Of a stretch of DNA of 64,000 nucleotides, positions 26,824-36,248 are shown one piece after another (the first letter of the stretch is position 1; every line of letters begins with the position of its first letter). Source of the stretch: Psychrobacillus psychrotolerans (GTDB taxonomy: Bacteria > Bacillota > Bacilli > Bacillales_A > Planococcaceae); contig NZ_FOXU01000002.1 of assembly GCF_900115805.1 (NCBI RefSeq), positions 248,001-312,000 on the forward strand. Reading direction: 5' to 3'. The position numbers and the translations under genes are program-made. Below the pieces are notes generated by a model that was not told the DNA's origin, did not search any database, and worked only from the letters and a program-made list of their open reading frames with translations.

Positions 26824-26892
26824 TATTTTGACCTCCTGAATTTTATCTCTACAAATTGGCCAATGGCTTTTGCATGAGATTTAACTGTTTAA

Positions 26893-26921
26893 TTTGTTTG
26901 TTAATTAACCGAACAAAGTTG
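26893..26921 (-). promoter_or_regulatory. Candidate XylR operator upstream of xylA
   Basis: TTTGTT (26897-26902) and AACAAA (26912-26917) form an inverted pair around a TTAATTAA-containing core, like the TTTGTT/AACAAA arms of the B. subtilis xyl operator but with a wider 9-bp spacer. The 12-mer CGAACAAAGTTG (26910-26921) recurs at 29547-29558. Confidence 0.45.
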
Positions 26922-27001
26922 TATTATCATAATTAAAAAGTGTATGCTATTAATAATTCTCTAATTCTTTCAAATAAATTGAAAACAAAGGATGGTTCTT
27001 C

Positions 27002-27640
27002 ATGAATGCAATAAGTAGTTTTATATATAATGCACTTGAATGGATTACAAGACTTGCCTATTTAAATTTGCTATGGATCTTCTTTACATTGCTAGGTGGA
27101 GTAATCTTCGGATTTTTCCCCTCTACTACTTCAATGTTCGCCATAGTGAGAGAATGGTTGAAAGGTGAAACAGAAATACCATTGTTTAGTACCTTCTGGA
27201 AACATTTTAAAGAGGAATTCATGAAAAGTAATTTGTTAGGAGTCCTTGTTACGCTCATTATAGTCATTATTGGATTAGATATTATTTACATACAATCTAC
27301 TAATAGTGATTTGTTAACTTGGACATACCTACCATTATTTGCTTTTATGTTATTATTCATCATGTTCCTGTTTTATTTGTTTCCGTCCTTCGTCCACTTT
27401 AATTTAAAATTAGGACAGATTATAAAAAATTCCTTTTTCATTATGCTTATTAATCCAATTACAACTCTATTAATCTTCCTATGCCTGTTGCCATTCTTTT
27501 ACTTAATAAGCCTACTTCCAGCCATTGGAATTATATTTGGCGGAAGTGTCTACGCTTTTATATCGATGAGGTTTAGCCTACATGCATTTCAGAAAGTGAG
27601 CGTCAAGCAAGAAGCCTTAAAAGTGAGCAGTGAATTATAG
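27002..27640 (+). CDS. YesL-type (DUF624) membrane protein
   Basis: The 212-residue protein has five or so membrane segments and the DUF624 pattern near the N-terminus: LNLLWIFFTLLGGVIFGFFPSTTSMFAIVREWL, then FWKHFKEEFMKSN. YesL-like genes commonly sit beside sugar ABC importers and glycoside hydrolases of plant polysaccharide use, as here, but their function is unknown. It is divergent from xylA, sharing a 178-bp control region, and has its own terminator overlapping the stop codon. Confidence 0.87.
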   Translation: MNAISSFIYNALEWITRLAYLNLLWIFFTLLGGVIFGFFPSTTSMFAIVREWLKGETEIPLFSTFWKHFKEEFMKSNLLGVLVTLIIVIIGLDIIYIQSTNSDLLTWTYLPLFAFMLLFIMFLFYLFPSFVHFNLKLGQIIKNSFFIMLINPITTLLIFLCLLPFFYLISLLPAIGIIFGGSVYAFISMRFSLHAFQKVSVKQEALKVSSEL

Positions 27641-27666
27641 CTTCCCATTGTGGAAGCTATTTTTAT
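27637..27666 (+). terminator. Terminator of YesL-type gene
   Basis: ATAGCTTCC pairs with GGAAGCTAT around CATTGT, followed by TTTTTATT; the stem includes the stop codon. Confidence 0.85.
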
Positions 27667-27708
27667 TGTCTAACTCCATGGCCTAACTTTCCACTTACCC
27701 CAATCTTC

Positions 27709-28530
27709 TTAGCCTTTTACCGCACTTGCAGAGATACCTTCCACTACTTTGTTGCTAAAGAAAATGAAAGCAATAATAATTGGTAGAACGCTAATGATTA
27801 GAGTTGCCCCTATTGCACCCCAATCGGTCATATATTGACCAATGAAATTTTGGATGCCAACTGTTAATGTTTTATATTTCTCAGAGCTGATAAACGTATT
27901 AACAAACACAAACTCATTCCAGTTATAAATCATATTAATCACTACAGTGGTAGCCATTACTGGTGTTGTCATCGGAAGAATAACTTGGAAAAACATTCGA
28001 TTGACCGAACAACCATCGATAACAGCAGCTTCCTCAATTTCTTTTGGTAGCGTGTAATAGAATCCAAGCAAAATCATCATCGTTATGGGTAAATTATAGG
28101 CTGTATATGTAATAACTACTCCGAGTGGATTATCGATTAGATTCACACTTAAAAACATACTGTACAGTGGAATCAATGCTGAATGAATAGGAATCATAAG
28201 CCCAATGATGAACAGGCTAAGAACGGCCCCACTTAGTCTCCATCTCATTCGCGTAATTGCAAAAGTAGCCATACTTGCGAAAAGAACGGTTAATACGATC
28301 GCTAGCGTGGTAATCCAAACACTATTAAAAAAGTAAATACCTATACCTCCATCCCATACTTTTAAATAGTTTTCCCATCTAAACTCCGAAGGCAATGCGA
28401 ACGGTGAACCCGCAAATATTTCTCTATTGTCTTTTAAGGAGAAGATGAATAACCATAATAGCGGGACGATTTGAAACAATGCTACAACCAATAGACTAAA
28501 ATATAGAAAAAAGTAGCCTACACGCTTCAT
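27709..28530 (-). CDS. Sugar ABC transporter permease (MalG/YtcP-like)
   Basis: The start is ATG 28530 (273 residues), seven bases after AAAGGAGG; a TTG two codons earlier touches that site. It has six membrane segments and the EAA loop EEAAVIDGCSVNRMFFQVILP that docks the ATPase. The C-terminal TLTVGIQNFIGQYMTDWGAIGA segment is typical of CUT1 permeases. With the partner permease and the binding lipoprotein it should import xylose oligosaccharides. No ATPase gene is present in the island, so a shared MsmX-type ATPase encoded elsewhere is expected. Confidence 0.92.
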   Translation of the reverse strand: MKRVGYFFLYFSLLVVALFQIVPLLWLFIFSLKDNREIFAGSPFALPSEFRWENYLKVWDGGIGIYFFNSVWITTLAIVLTVLFASMATFAITRMRWRLSGAVLSLFIIGLMIPIHSALIPLYSMFLSVNLIDNPLGVVITYTAYNLPITMMILLGFYYTLPKEIEEAAVIDGCSVNRMFFQVILPMTTPVMATTVVINMIYNWNEFVFVNTFISSEKYKTLTVGIQNFIGQYMTDWGAIGATLIISVLPIIIAFIFFSNKVVEGISASAVKG

Positions 28531-28543
28531 ATACAAACCTCCT

Positions 28544-29422
28544 TTAATATTCTATTCTCTCTTTTGGTGTAGTTAGTTTACGAACGATAAAAGTTACGAT
28601 TAATGTAATGATTAATAGAAGGAACCCAATCGCACTTCCGTACCCAAAGTTATAGCTTGAAAAGGCTAACTTATACATATAAGACGCCATTACTTCACTT
28701 GCACCATTCGGTCCACCAGAAGTCATCACATAGATTAGATCAAAGTATTTTAACGACCCAACTATTGCTAATACGACAGTTACACTTACGACTTCCTTGA
28801 TCAAAGGCAACTTAATCTTCGTAGCAATTTGGAATGCAGAAGCACCATCGATTCTTGCAGCTTCGATTAATGACTCTGGAATATTCTTTAATGCAGCATA
28901 GTAAATCAAAATATAAAAGCCCGCATATTGCCACAAAATTGGAATGAAAATTGCAAATAAAACTAAGGATGGATCCGCTAACCAAGCAGGAGGATTTTCC
29001 ACTCCTATTTGTTTCAGAAATACATTTAAAATACCATTCGACGGGTTATACACTTTAATCCATAGCTGTGCAATCGCAACGGATGACAGTAACATCGGTA
29101 TTAAGTATATCTTTCTCAGTAGATCTGATCCTTTTATCTTGGATGCTAATATAAAGGATATTACCAAATAAATACCTAAGCTCAGTGTCGAGAATATAGC
29201 CAGTAAAAACGAATGATAGGCACTACTCCAAAACTTCATATCCTGAAGCCCATTTATATAATTCTCTAATCCAATGAATGTTTTATCTCCTATTCCATCC
29301 CACTCCATTAAGCCATAATAGCCTGATAGAATTAGTGGTATGAATACTAATACTAGAACTAGTAACAGCGCAGGTGAAATATATAATGCTATTAGTAGTT
29401 TGTTAGACATTACCTTGTTCAT
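28544..29422 (-). CDS. Sugar ABC transporter permease (MalF/LplB-like)
   Basis: I place the start at ATG 29422 (292 residues), nine bases after AAGGAG; the longer TTG start abuts that site. The protein has six membrane segments, the opening PALLLVLVLVFIPLILSGYYGLMEWDG typical of CUT1 permeases, and the EAA loop EAARIDGASAFQIATKIKLPLI. It pairs with the permease encoded 13 bp downstream to form the membrane channel of the putative xylo-oligosaccharide importer. Confidence 0.92.
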   Translation of the reverse strand: MNKVMSNKLLIALYISPALLLVLVLVFIPLILSGYYGLMEWDGIGDKTFIGLENYINGLQDMKFWSSAYHSFLLAIFSTLSLGIYLVISFILASKIKGSDLLRKIYLIPMLLSSVAIAQLWIKVYNPSNGILNVFLKQIGVENPPAWLADPSLVLFAIFIPILWQYAGFYILIYYAALKNIPESLIEAARIDGASAFQIATKIKLPLIKEVVSVTVVLAIVGSLKYFDLIYVMTSGGPNGASEVMASYMYKLAFSSYNFGYGSAIGFLLLIITLIVTFIVRKLTTPKERIEY

Positions 29423-29554
29423 AACATTCAACTCCTTCCTTACCAGGTAGAGAAGGGCTATCCAACTAGGCAGGATAACCCTCTGTTTTTCATTACATTC
29501 CTTCTATTTAAGCCAATTTCATAAAGAAGCTAATAACAGTAAAATTCGAACAAA

Positions 29555-29605
29555 GTTGATTTTCGCTCCAGGCGGATGCTTTACGTGGGTACGGCTTCAA
29601 TCAAC
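29555..29605. repeat. Short intergenic repeat remnant with GTTGATT/AATCAAC ends
   Basis: GTTGATT at the left is the exact complement of AATCAAC at the right. The inside (CGCTCCAGGCGGATGCTTTACGTGGG) resembles the GC-rich 'GCTCCAGGC...GCTTTCCGCGGG' intergenic repeats common in Bacillales genomes, here degraded. It sits between the binding-protein and permease genes. Confidence 0.45.
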
Positions 29606-29652
29606 GAAGTCTACTTTATAATAAATTAATTATGAAATTGACTCGTTCATTT

Positions 29653-30945
29653 CTATTTTGAAAGAGCTTCCTCATGCGCTTTTGCAAATTCTTCTGGAGT
29701 CATTTCTTTTCCAAAAAGAGCCTGAATCGAATCTAAGTGCACTTGTGCGACATCTGGACTCATTTGAACGTCAGCAAATAACGTAATATTACTTGCTTCA
29801 TTTAATTCATTTAAAATATCAATATACATTTCTGGAAGATCTAAAGAATCAGCATCCACTTTAGTAGCAGGTATTACGCCGGCTTGAGTAACCGCTTTTT
29901 CACCCCACTGTTTCACAAAGTATGCAGCAAAATCTTTCGCTTCTTCTTTTACTTTAGAATTCTCTGCTACGAATAGTCCAACTCCAGGACCTCCAACAAA
30001 ACTATTCATGTCGCCGTTTCCATCAACTGTTGGGAATTTTAAGTATTCAACTGAATCTCTAAATTCCTGTGGTACAGTTTCGTTTGTTGTGTAGTTCGGT
30101 AAATCCCAAGTTGCGATTAAATACATCGGCACTTGCTCACTCATGAACATACTCTTTGCTTCTTCATCTGCTAATCCATTAAATCCGTTTACAAAAGCAC
30201 CCATATCAACAAGGTCTTGAACCTTTTGCGCTGCCTCTACTAATGCAGGATCTTCAAATGTTCCCGAACGATCGATTGCCTTATTTAGAACATCTGCTCC
30301 ACCCAAACGGTCTGCTAAATACATATACCAAAGTGATCCCGTCCAAGCATCTTTGTTTCCTAAAGCGATCGGATCAATTCCATCTTCTTTAAAAGCTTTT
30401 ACAACACTTTCTAATTCTTCAAAAGTCTTTGGTGCTTCTAAACCTTGTTCATCAAACATTGCTTTATTATAGTAAAGTGTCACAATGTTAAGCTCTAATG
30501 GTAACCCGTATGTCTTACCGTCTAGTGCATAAGCTTCTGCAGTTCCTGATACAAAACTATCACTAAGTTCTTCTTCAATAACATCGTCTAATGGAGCGAA
30601 CATGTTACCACCAACATAAGGCTCTAAAAACCCTGCTGCCCAAGTCATACCTACATCTGGAAGTTCTTTAGATGTTGATAAAACTCTTAGTTTGTCTTTA
30701 TATTGTTCATTACTCAACACTTCCAAATCTACTTTAACTCCATCATGTTCTTTTTCGTAATCAGCAATAATTTCATTTACAACATCATAATGCTGTTTGG
30801 AGCTTCCTTCTGGCCATAAATGCATAAACTTAATTTCTTTGTCACCGCTTGAACTTGATGACGAGTCACCTGAATCTGAACACCCTGCCAATAAATAAAA
30901 TACAGAAGCAAATAGTAGAATTTTAATCATTTTGTTGATTTTCAT
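29653..30945 (-). CDS. Sugar ABC transporter substrate-binding lipoprotein
   Basis: The ATG at 30945 (430 residues) directly precedes a lipoprotein signal with lipobox LLAG-Cys, then a Ser-rich linker. The mature part is a family 1 extracellular solute-binding protein: IKFMHLWPEGSSKQHYDVVNEII, LPDVGMTWAAGFLEPYV, GKTYGLPLELNIVTLYYNKAMF, and a later YFVKQWGEKAVTQAGVIPAT. It should capture xylose oligomers outside the cell for the two permeases. The gene leads the transporter unit and is separated from them by a 230-bp gap carrying the repeat remnant. Confidence 0.92.
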   Translation of the reverse strand: MKINKMIKILLFASVFYLLAGCSDSGDSSSSSSGDKEIKFMHLWPEGSSKQHYDVVNEIIADYEKEHDGVKVDLEVLSNEQYKDKLRVLSTSKELPDVGMTWAAGFLEPYVGGNMFAPLDDVIEEELSDSFVSGTAEAYALDGKTYGLPLELNIVTLYYNKAMFDEQGLEAPKTFEELESVVKAFKEDGIDPIALGNKDAWTGSLWYMYLADRLGGADVLNKAIDRSGTFEDPALVEAAQKVQDLVDMGAFVNGFNGLADEEAKSMFMSEQVPMYLIATWDLPNYTTNETVPQEFRDSVEYLKFPTVDGNGDMNSFVGGPGVGLFVAENSKVKEEAKDFAAYFVKQWGEKAVTQAGVIPATKVDADSLDLPEMYIDILNELNEASNITLFADVQMSPDVAQVHLDSIQALFGKEMTPEEFAKAHEEALSK

Positions 30946-30991
30946 TCTTATTTCCCCCACCCCAATTATTTTACAACAATATTCTGAATAT

Positions 30992-31005
30992 TGTATGCGT
31001 TTTCA
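30992..31005 (-). promoter_or_regulatory. CcpA catabolite-response (cre)-like site
   Basis: TGAAAACGCATACA on the minus strand matches the cre consensus TGWAANCGNTNWCA at all but one fixed position, 47 bp upstream of the sugar-binding lipoprotein start and in the xylR divergent region. It would allow glucose repression of the importer. Confidence 0.5.
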
Positions 31006-31113
31006 TTGTAGCAAACAAAACTAAGTTAGTCTAGTGGATGAACAAAGTTTTTTTATTCATGTTTTATATGTTAGAATGATGAAAAAGAGAGAAAGAGCTG
31101 AAGAAGGATGAAA

Positions 31114-32304
31114 ATGAGTACCCATCAAACATGGAATCACCATGTTGTAAAAAAAGGCAATAAATCATTAGTTCTCGATAAAATAAAATACAACTCCCCT
31201 ATCTCCAGAGCTTCAGTCGCAAGCCAAGTCGGATTAAACAAAGGAACTGTCTCCTCTTTAGTAAATGATCTACTAGAGGAACATCTCATCTATGAATCTG
31301 GACCGGGTGAATCTAGTGGAGGAAGAAGACCAGTTATGTTGCTGTTCAATGAAAAAGCTGGCTACTCCATTGGAATAGATCTAGGCGTAAACTATTTACT
31401 CGGAGTACTAACAGACCTTAACGGAAATATTCACACTGAGAAGCAAATAACATTTAAAAATTTAAATTATGAAGAGATTGAGATTAAGTTATTTGAGACA
31501 ATAGAATATCTTCTGAAGTCCACTCCTGAATCTCCACATGGTGTAATAGGAATTGGTGTTGGAGTACCCGGTATTGTCGATAAGGATGATAATATTCTGT
31601 TAGCACCGAACCTAAACTGGAGAAATATAAACCTAAAAGAAGTTCTGGAAGAAAGGTATAATATTCCAATAATTATAGAAAACGAAGCTAATGCTGGTGC
31701 ATATGGCGAAAAAAACTTTGGTGCAGGAAAAGATTTTGAAAATGTTATTTACGTGAGTGCAGGTATTGGTATAGGTGTTGGATTGATACTTAATGACTCT
31801 CTTTATAAAGGTTCTAATGGATTTTCTGGAGAACTAGGTCATATGACGATACAAGCAGGAGGCGCTAAATGTCGCTGTGGAAACGAAGGTTGTTGGGAGT
31901 TATATGCGTCAGAGCAAGCGCTTGTTAGACAGGCTGAAAAGCTAGATATCCCTTCGGATATGCAAGATTTAGAAGGTCTTGTGACACTCGCAGAGAGTGG
32001 AAATGATGAAATCATTGCGTTATTTGAACAAACTGGAGACTATTTAGGCATCGGGATTAATAACATCATAAATATATTTAATCCGCAACAAGTTATTATC
32101 GGTAACAGATTAGCTTACTCTGAAAAATGGTTAAAAGATTCGTTAAACAAAAGAATTTCAAATCAAGCTCTTTGGTTCCAACAAAATGATCTTCAAATCG
32201 ATTTTTCCGAATTATCGACAAGATCTACAGCATTAGGTGTTGCTGCTTTTTCCATCGAAAACTTTTTGTCCGTCAGTATACAGCAAGATACTGCAACGGA
32301 ATAG
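31114..32304 (+). CDS. xylR: ROK-family repressor XylR
   Basis: ATG 31114 (396 residues) is preferred because AAGAAGG lies six bases upstream; an ATG two codons earlier overlaps it. Residues ~15-65 form a winged helix (LVLDKIKYNSPISRASVASQVGLNKGTVSSLVNDLLEE). The rest is a ROK sugar-kinase-like domain with GIDLGVNYLLGVLTDLNG, IENEANAGAYGEK, GIGVGLILNDSLYKG and the zinc-binding CRCGNEGCWE. XylR proteins repress xylose genes until D-xylose binds. It is divergent from the importer operon and followed by the beta-xylosidase gene. Confidence 0.93.
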   Translation: MSTHQTWNHHVVKKGNKSLVLDKIKYNSPISRASVASQVGLNKGTVSSLVNDLLEEHLIYESGPGESSGGRRPVMLLFNEKAGYSIGIDLGVNYLLGVLTDLNGNIHTEKQITFKNLNYEEIEIKLFETIEYLLKSTPESPHGVIGIGVGVPGIVDKDDNILLAPNLNWRNINLKEVLEERYNIPIIIENEANAGAYGEKNFGAGKDFENVIYVSAGIGIGVGLILNDSLYKGSNGFSGELGHMTIQAGGAKCRCGNEGCWELYASEQALVRQAEKLDIPSDMQDLEGLVTLAESGNDEIIALFEQTGDYLGIGINNIINIFNPQQVIIGNRLAYSEKWLKDSLNKRISNQALWFQQNDLQIDFSELSTRSTALGVAAFSIENFLSVSIQQDTATE

Positions 32305-32502
32305 AATATACGAAATTATCTAAAAATTATAACTTGCCATTTTATTTAATCTAGTGTTATATGTATTAACATATTGAAAAAAATTCTATTTTAGGAATTA
32401 TTAGGTGCATTAATAATACTGTGAAATCTATTATTTAACTTGTATTGTTAGCAACTACATAACCTAAAATGGGCAAAAACTAGATGCAAAGGATGATGAC
32501 AA

Positions 32503-34113
32503 TTGACGATTATACGAAATCCAATATTACCTGGCTTTAACCCCGATCCGAGTATTTGCAGAGTTGGGGAAGACTATTATATTGCCGTTTCCACTTTTGA
32601 ATGGTTCCCCGGTGTTGGTATTTATCATTCCAAGGATTTAAAAAACTGGCGGTTAGTTTCTCGCCCACTTAATCGTATTAGTCAATTGAACATGATGGGA
32701 AATCCTAACTCAGGTGGGGTTTGGGCACCTGCCTTGTCCTACAGTGATGGACAGTTTTGGTTAATATTCACCGATGTAAAGGTTACTGAGGGGCAGTGGA
32801 AGGATTGTCATAATTACCTAGTAACCTGCGATACCATTGATGGGGAATGGTCAGAGCCAATCTATTTAAACAGCTCTGGTTTTGACCCATCCTTGTATCA
32901 TGATGAATCGGGTAAGAAGTATTTAGTGAATATGAAGTGGGATCATCGTCTCCACCATCATAATTTTTATGGTATTGCACTTCAGGAATATGATGTGGAA
33001 CAGCAGAAATTAGTTGGGGACTCTACTATTATCTTTAAAGGTACAGATATTAAATTAGTGGAAGCTCCTCATCTATATAAAATAAATGACTATTACTATT
33101 TGCTAACTGCTGAAGGTGGCACAAAATACGACCACGCTGCTACTATTGCACGCTCCAGAAACTTAGAGGGTCCCTACGAGGTACATCCGGATAATCCGTT
33201 AATCACGTCTTTTCCCTATCCGAGAAACCCTTTACAAAAGGCAGGTCATGCTTCTATCGTCCAAACACATACAAATGAATGGTTTTTAGTTCATTTAACT
33301 GGTCGTCCACTACCTAAAGACAACCAAGCGTTATTGGATCCACGAGGATATTGTCCACTTGGACGAGAGACTGCTATCCAAAGAGTCGAATGGGAAAATG
33401 ACTGGCCATATGTTGTAAACGGGAATGGCCCATCACTTGAAATCGAAGGACCTTCTATGGAGGAAGTTGTTTGGGAAAAGGAGTTTGAAGAGAAGGATGA
33501 TTTTAATGAAGAACGATTAAACAATCATTTCCAATCATTGCGTATACCTCTTGGTGAACAGATTGTTTCGCTAAAAGACAAGCCTGGTCATTTACGACTA
33601 TATGGGAAAGAATCTCTTACTTCTAAATTTACTCAAGCATTTATAGCAAGACGTTGGCAGCATTTCAACTTTACTGCAGAAACAAAAGTAGCTTTTAATC
33701 CAAATACATTTCAACAATCTGCTGGCCTGGTCAACTATTATAATACCGAAAACTGGACAGCACTTCAGATTTCCTGGCATGAGGAAAAAGGAAAAATTCT
33801 TGAGTTAAGCACATGTGATAACTTCACCTTTGACCAACCACTTAAAGGAAATGAAATTGTAATTCCAGCTGAGCAGGAATATGTTTATCTTAGAGTAGAT
33901 GTCCAAACATCTATTTATGAATATTCCTATTCATTTGATGGTGAAAATTGGACACTAATTCCTATTAAACTCGCATCACATAAATTATCAGATGATTATA
34001 TTCAGGGCGGTGGTTTCTTCACGGGGGCATTCGTCGGCATGCAATGTCAGGATACTTCCGGTCAAAGTATCCCTGCTGATTTTGATTACTTTATATATAA
34101 AGAATCAGAATAA
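32503..34113 (+). CDS. GH43 beta-xylosidase
   Basis: The 536-residue protein has no signal peptide, so it acts on imported oligosaccharides. The N-terminal five-bladed propeller contains the GH43 triad: catalytic base Asp15 in [10 protein letters not shown], an Asp in the FDPSLYHDE segment, and the acid Glu in [11 protein letters not shown]-terminal beta-sandwich (from ~330, with [13 protein letters not shown]) is the accessory domain typical of XynB-type enzymes. It should release xylose from xylo-oligosaccharides and supply xylA-xylB. The start is a TTG with AAAGGATG upstream; an overlapping ATG is out of frame. Confidence 0.93.
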   Translation: MTIIRNPILPGFNPDPSICRVGEDYYIAVSTFEWFPGVGIYHSKDLKNWRLVSRPLNRISQLNMMGNPNSGGVWAPALSYSDGQFWLIFTDVKVTEGQWKDCHNYLVTCDTIDGEWSEPIYLNSSGFDPSLYHDESGKKYLVNMKWDHRLHHHNFYGIALQEYDVEQQKLVGDSTIIFKGTDIKLVEAPHLYKINDYYYLLTAEGGTKYDHAATIARSRNLEGPYEVHPDNPLITSFPYPRNPLQKAGHASIVQTHTNEWFLVHLTGRPLPKDNQALLDPRGYCPLGRETAIQRVEWENDWPYVVNGNGPSLEIEGPSMEEVVWEKEFEEKDDFNEERLNNHFQSLRIPLGEQIVSLKDKPGHLRLYGKESLTSKFTQAFIARRWQHFNFTAETKVAFNPNTFQQSAGLVNYYNTENWTALQISWHEEKGKILELSTCDNFTFDQPLKGNEIVIPAEQEYVYLRVDVQTSIYEYSYSFDGENWTLIPIKLASHKLSDDYIQGGGFFTGAFVGMQCQDTSGQSIPADFDYFIYKESE

Positions 34114-34203
34114 CTATATTTATTCATATCGTAAAAATTGTATTTTCCCTGTATTTCAGACCATATTAAGTAGGCATCAAAAAACGTCGAGAGGGGTTTT
34201 CTT

Positions 34204-34380
34204 ATGAGAAATGGTACTCATCTAGGGGCTAATAAAAGAGGTTCTATGGCGAGACGACCTGCAACTAGTAAGAAAGAAGAGATTTCTCTAGAGTTGGCTG
34301 AACTTGGTTATTTAACACCAAAGCAAGGTTCAATGTCTCCAAATCGACGTGATATGAGTGAGAGGGATAGATCTTACTAA
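34204..34380 (+). CDS. Small basic protein of unknown function (58 residues)
   Basis: An ATG seven bases after GAGAGGGG opens a 58-residue frame rich in Arg, Lys, Ser and Gly (MRNGTHLGANKRGSMARRP at the start, LAELGYLTPKQGSMSPNRRD in the second half). A strong terminator follows 17 bp after the stop. No membrane segment or cysteine is present. The composition recalls small spore or nucleic-acid-associated proteins, but I do not recognise a family. The good ribosome binding site and dedicated terminator support expression. Confidence 0.65.
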   Translation: MRNGTHLGANKRGSMARRPATSKKEEISLELAELGYLTPKQGSMSPNRRDMSERDRSY

Positions 34381-34397
34381 TTGAAGGATGCCAAAAA

Positions 34398-34428
34398 GGG
34401 ACACAACGTTTAGTTGTGTCCCTTTTTT
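34398..34428 (+). terminator. Terminator after the 58-residue protein gene
   Basis: GGGACACAAC pairs with GTTGTGTCCC around GTTTA, flanked by A and T runs. Confidence 0.92.
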
Positions 34429-34470
34429 CACTATATATACTTTAATTTATTTTAAAATGACTTACTTCAT

Positions 34471-35190
34471 TTAGAGAATTACTTTTTCATTTTGACTTAC
34501 CCACTGTTGCAGAGGTTCTTGAAAGCGTGATATCATCCACCCCAATATTTTTCCGATAAAATAAGCGGCAACTATAGTACCGATACCAATTGCTCCAAAG
34601 GACTGTATAAAAACTAAACCCATTATAGCTGCGACAAAAACATTTATTAAATCACCCGTAATCTTTGCTTTACTAAACTTGATTTTAAACTGTTCGCTAA
34701 TAACATACGTTAACGCATCGTAGGGCATTAGAGGTAGTTTTGCGGTGAAATATCCGATTAATCCTGCTGATACGACAAATAAACTAATAATCAAATATAC
34801 ACAACGCAATACTATAGATTCAGGTGTAGGCAGTAATTGCACGAGGAATAATGTAGCATCCATAAAGAAACCAAATACAACCGAAATAATTAATTGAAGC
34901 ATTAAATCTTTTATATCCATACGTTTGCTTAAAATGATTTGAACAAGTATAAATAATATATTTGCAAGGACTGTGGTAATACCGATTGATAAGCCTGACG
35001 TTAAGACAAGTGCATATGCCAGAGAAGAAACAGGTGATACACCAAGTCCTGCTTGAATCGATAAACTAACACCAAGTGTCAAAAAAAATAAGCCACCTAT
35101 ATATAAAGTAAGGCGCTTCATCGTAACATTCTTATGATTCATAAGTAATTTCGCTTCCTTTATTAATCTCCTATCCATCATATCATCCAA
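34471..35190 (-). CDS. YczE/YyaS-type membrane protein
   Basis: The protein has about five membrane segments and family marks such as GVSLSIQAGLGVSPVSSLAYALVLTSGLSIGITT and LPLMPYDALTYVISEQFKIKFSKAKITGDLINV. The start is uncertain: ATG 35190 gives 239 residues with a weak site, while ATG 35142 (223 residues) has AAAGGA about 12 bases upstream. Members of this family are common in Bacillales, and function is unclear; some are called transporters. It is divergent from the adjacent LysR regulator, which probably controls it. Confidence 0.82.
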   Translation of the reverse strand: MDDMMDRRLIKEAKLLMNHKNVTMKRLTLYIGGLFFLTLGVSLSIQAGLGVSPVSSLAYALVLTSGLSIGITTVLANILFILVQIILSKRMDIKDLMLQLIISVVFGFFMDATLFLVQLLPTPESIVLRCVYLIISLFVVSAGLIGYFTAKLPLMPYDALTYVISEQFKIKFSKAKITGDLINVFVAAIMGLVFIQSFGAIGIGTIVAAYFIGKILGWMISRFQEPLQQWVSQNEKVIL

Positions 35191-35257
35191 TTCAATATAC
35201 TAAAAATATATATATGATAAACTATTCATATGAAAATACATATAATGAGGTGTACGG

Positions 35258-36133
35258 ATGGATATTCGACAATTACATTACTTTAGAGAAATCGTAAAGC
35301 ATTCCAGTATTTCTAAAGCTGCAGAAGCCCTACATATAGCACAGCCACCACTCAGTCAACTTTTAAAGAAACTAGAAAATGACCTTGGCACAACTTTAAT
35401 CCATCGATATCGAAAAAAATGGGAACTGACTGAAACAGGAGAAATATTGTATCAATATGCGGAGCAAACACTAATGCAAAGACAGGATGTTGAGCGACGA
35501 ATTCAAGAAGTAGAACAAGGAAAAGCCGGAACGATTCGTATCGGTGTTTCTTCCGCATGCTCGAATATGATGATTGATTACGTAAGAACATTTAGAACAC
35601 AATCTCCTAACGTTAAAATTAGTATTGTTAACGGTAACTCCGATGAATTATTAAAACGACTCGAACAAAGAGAAATAGACTTGGCATTTCTTTTACGTCT
35701 GAGCACCAGTGAACAATATGAGATAAAAGTATTAAAAAAACAACCTTATGTTGTAATTGTCCCAACTAACTGGTCGACATCATTTTTAGATTCACATATA
35801 ACTTTTAATCAGATAGCTAAATTACCTTTTATCATGTTGGGTGCAATAGAAGGACATTCTTTTCATGGAGAAATACATAGAGCGTTTGAAGAACATCATG
35901 TAGAACCAAATATTATAATTGAGTGTAAAGATATTGCTATGGTAGCCTCACTTGTTAGTAAAGGTTTAGGAGTATCGATTATTCCAAATATGGATTATGC
36001 ATCTACCTTTCTAGAAAATCTCACCCTTTTCGAATTGAAACAGTTTAACCATAGTGTGGAACCTATCATCTTAAAACTAAAAAATGCACCTACCTCAAAA
36101 GTGGCCGCTCAATTTTGGGATATAGTAGATTAA
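35258..36133 (+). CDS. LysR-family transcriptional regulator
   Basis: The 291-residue protein opens with the classic LysR helix-turn-helix (MDIRQLHYFREIVKHSSISKAAEALHIAQPPLSQLLKKLE), a linker helix, then a periplasmic-binding-like effector domain (GTIRIGVSSACSNMMI... through IPNMDYASTF). The 67-bp divergent intergenic region with the YczE-type gene is the usual arrangement for control of the neighbour plus autoregulation. The effector is unknown. A weak CGGAAA/TTTCCG hairpin follows the stop. Confidence 0.9.
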   Translation: MDIRQLHYFREIVKHSSISKAAEALHIAQPPLSQLLKKLENDLGTTLIHRYRKKWELTETGEILYQYAEQTLMQRQDVERRIQEVEQGKAGTIRIGVSSACSNMMIDYVRTFRTQSPNVKISIVNGNSDELLKRLEQREIDLAFLLRLSTSEQYEIKVLKKQPYVVIVPTNWSTSFLDSHITFNQIAKLPFIMLGAIEGHSFHGEIHRAFEEHHVEPNIIIECKDIAMVASLVSKGLGVSIIPNMDYASTFLENLTLFELKQFNHSVEPIILKLKNAPTSKVAAQFWDIVD

Positions 36134-36248
36134 AAAACATTGGTAAAGAAAAATAGACCCGGAAATACTTTTCCGAGCCTACTTTCTTATACAAGCTAAC
36201 TATTAAAATCAGCATATATTTCATTATTTATTTTGATCCAATTTCCTT

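Noticed and set aside
32305-32502. Search for a cre or XylR site before the beta-xylosidase gene
   Set aside because: No sequence close to either consensus was found.
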